In this document: positions 5,853 to 6,061 of the stretch, piece after piece
How positions within the stretch are numbered: the first letter of the stretch is position 1
How the letters are laid out: each line of letters opens with the position of its first letter
Assembly (NCBI GenBank): GCA_013331125.1
Contig: DUGW01000145.1
Coordinates: 1-6,061 of the forward strand
Length of the DNA stretch: 6,061 nucleotides
Direction of reading: 5' to 3'
Source: Candidatus Woesearchaeota archaeon
GTDB lineage: Archaea; Nanoarchaeota; Nanoarchaeia; Woesearchaeales; UBA11576
Translations under genes and position numbers: made by a program
The notes under the pieces: generated by a model
What the model saw: the letters and a program-made list of their open reading frames with translations, nothing else
Database searches by the model: none
What the model was told of the DNA's origin: nothing

Positions 5853-6061
5853 TCTTTTTCTGCGCAACTTCGCTTCAAAGAACATTAGTAAGAGCTGGGT
5901 GATGATTGCCCCGGCAAAGATGAATATTATCCCTTTTGTACCCCATCTTCTTCCTAGCAGAAGTGAAATACCTGAAGCGATCACCAAAGCTAATATCAGA
6001 CTGATGGCAAAACTCTGGAGGATACCATGTGCCTTTTCCTTCTTTTCATGGGAACTTATCT
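5847..6061 (-). CDS. Unrecognised membrane protein, C-terminal part, cut by window edge
   Basis: The minus strand is open from the right edge to a TGA at 5849-5847, giving the last 70 residues of a protein whose start lies beyond the window. It has a charged stretch (HEKKEKAHG, about 4-12), a hydrophobic helix (about 17-35), a short basic turn (GRRWGTKG, 36-43), a second hydrophobic helix (about 44-61) and a very basic tail (EAKLRRKRS). This is the pattern of a two-helix hairpin with both the preceding segment and the tail in the cytoplasm, although the basic turn makes the orientation less certain. I recognise no family. Reality is supported by the two clean helices ending in a basic tail and by the tight convergent arrangement: the last 6 bp overlap the end of the protease gene. 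A different minus-strand frame over 5630-5878 is a shadow. Confidence 0.7.
   Translation of the reverse strand, partial: ISSHEKKEKAHGILQSFAISLILALVIASGISLLLGRRWGTKGIIFIFAGAIITQLLLMFFEAKLRRKRS
5850..5866. repeat. Gene-end sequence shared with 3268-3282 (copy 2)
   Basis: TGATCTTTTTCTGCGCA begins with the stop codon of the protease gene. It matches the sequence at the Nudix stop except for two additional T. On the minus strand it encodes the last codons of the membrane protein in a different reading frame from that used by hypF at copy 1, so the likeness does not come from a shared protein end. Confidence 0.35.

Noticed and set aside
5630..5878. 82-codon minus-strand frame across the end of the protease gene
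   Set aside because: It overlaps most of the second half of the protease gene. Another minus frame ending at 5847 gives clean transmembrane helices and overlaps by only 6 bp.
1..6061. Mobile elements, CRISPR arrays or defence genes
   Set aside because: No transposase or integrase motifs, terminal inverted repeats, regularly spaced direct repeats or defence-type domains were seen.

Overview
The window looks archaeal. It carries the 3' part of a gene for the archaeal transcription termination nuclease FttA/aCPSF1. Two genes have a TATA box 20-30 bp before the ATG and no ribosome binding site, which is the pattern of leaderless archaeal mRNAs. Genes are tightly packed and convergent neighbours overlap at their 3' ends. 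The lineage cannot be fixed from this stretch; a small-genome (DPANN-type) archaeon is a guess from the compactness only.

Layout. Positions 1-1493 (+) hold the C-terminal about 496 residues of FttA, cut by the left edge. Positions 1494-1662 are non-coding: an imperfect long-range stem (1512-1605), then T-rich tracts, then a TATA box. Positions 1663-2688 (+) encode a membrane-anchored endonuclease/exonuclease/phosphatase (EEP) family enzyme. Positions 2722-3270 (+) encode a Nudix hydrolase, probably in the same transcript and translated from a Shine-Dalgarno site. Positions 3259-5439 (-) encode HypF, the carbamoyltransferase that makes the cyanide ligands of NiFe hydrogenases; its end overlaps the Nudix gene by 12 bp. 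Positions 5475-5852 (+) encode a short hydrogenase maturation endopeptidase, divergent from hypF across only 35 bp. Positions 5847-6061 (-) hold the C-terminal end of an unrecognised membrane protein with two transmembrane helices; it overlaps the protease gene by 6 bp and runs off the right edge.

How the genes fit together. HypF and the endopeptidase act at the first and last stages of NiFe hydrogenase large-subunit maturation, so the cell presumably has a NiFe hydrogenase encoded elsewhere. The EEP enzyme (predicted to act outside the membrane) and the Nudix hydrolase (cytoplasmic) could form a phosphoester or nucleotide processing pair, but that is inference. FttA is a housekeeping factor with no evident link to the rest.

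No mobile element, CRISPR array, tRNA or rRNA was seen. I found no clearly new multi-gene system. The signals most worth a second look are the interlocked hypF/protease promoters, the possible structured RNA after fttA, and a sequence shared by the two convergent gene ends.
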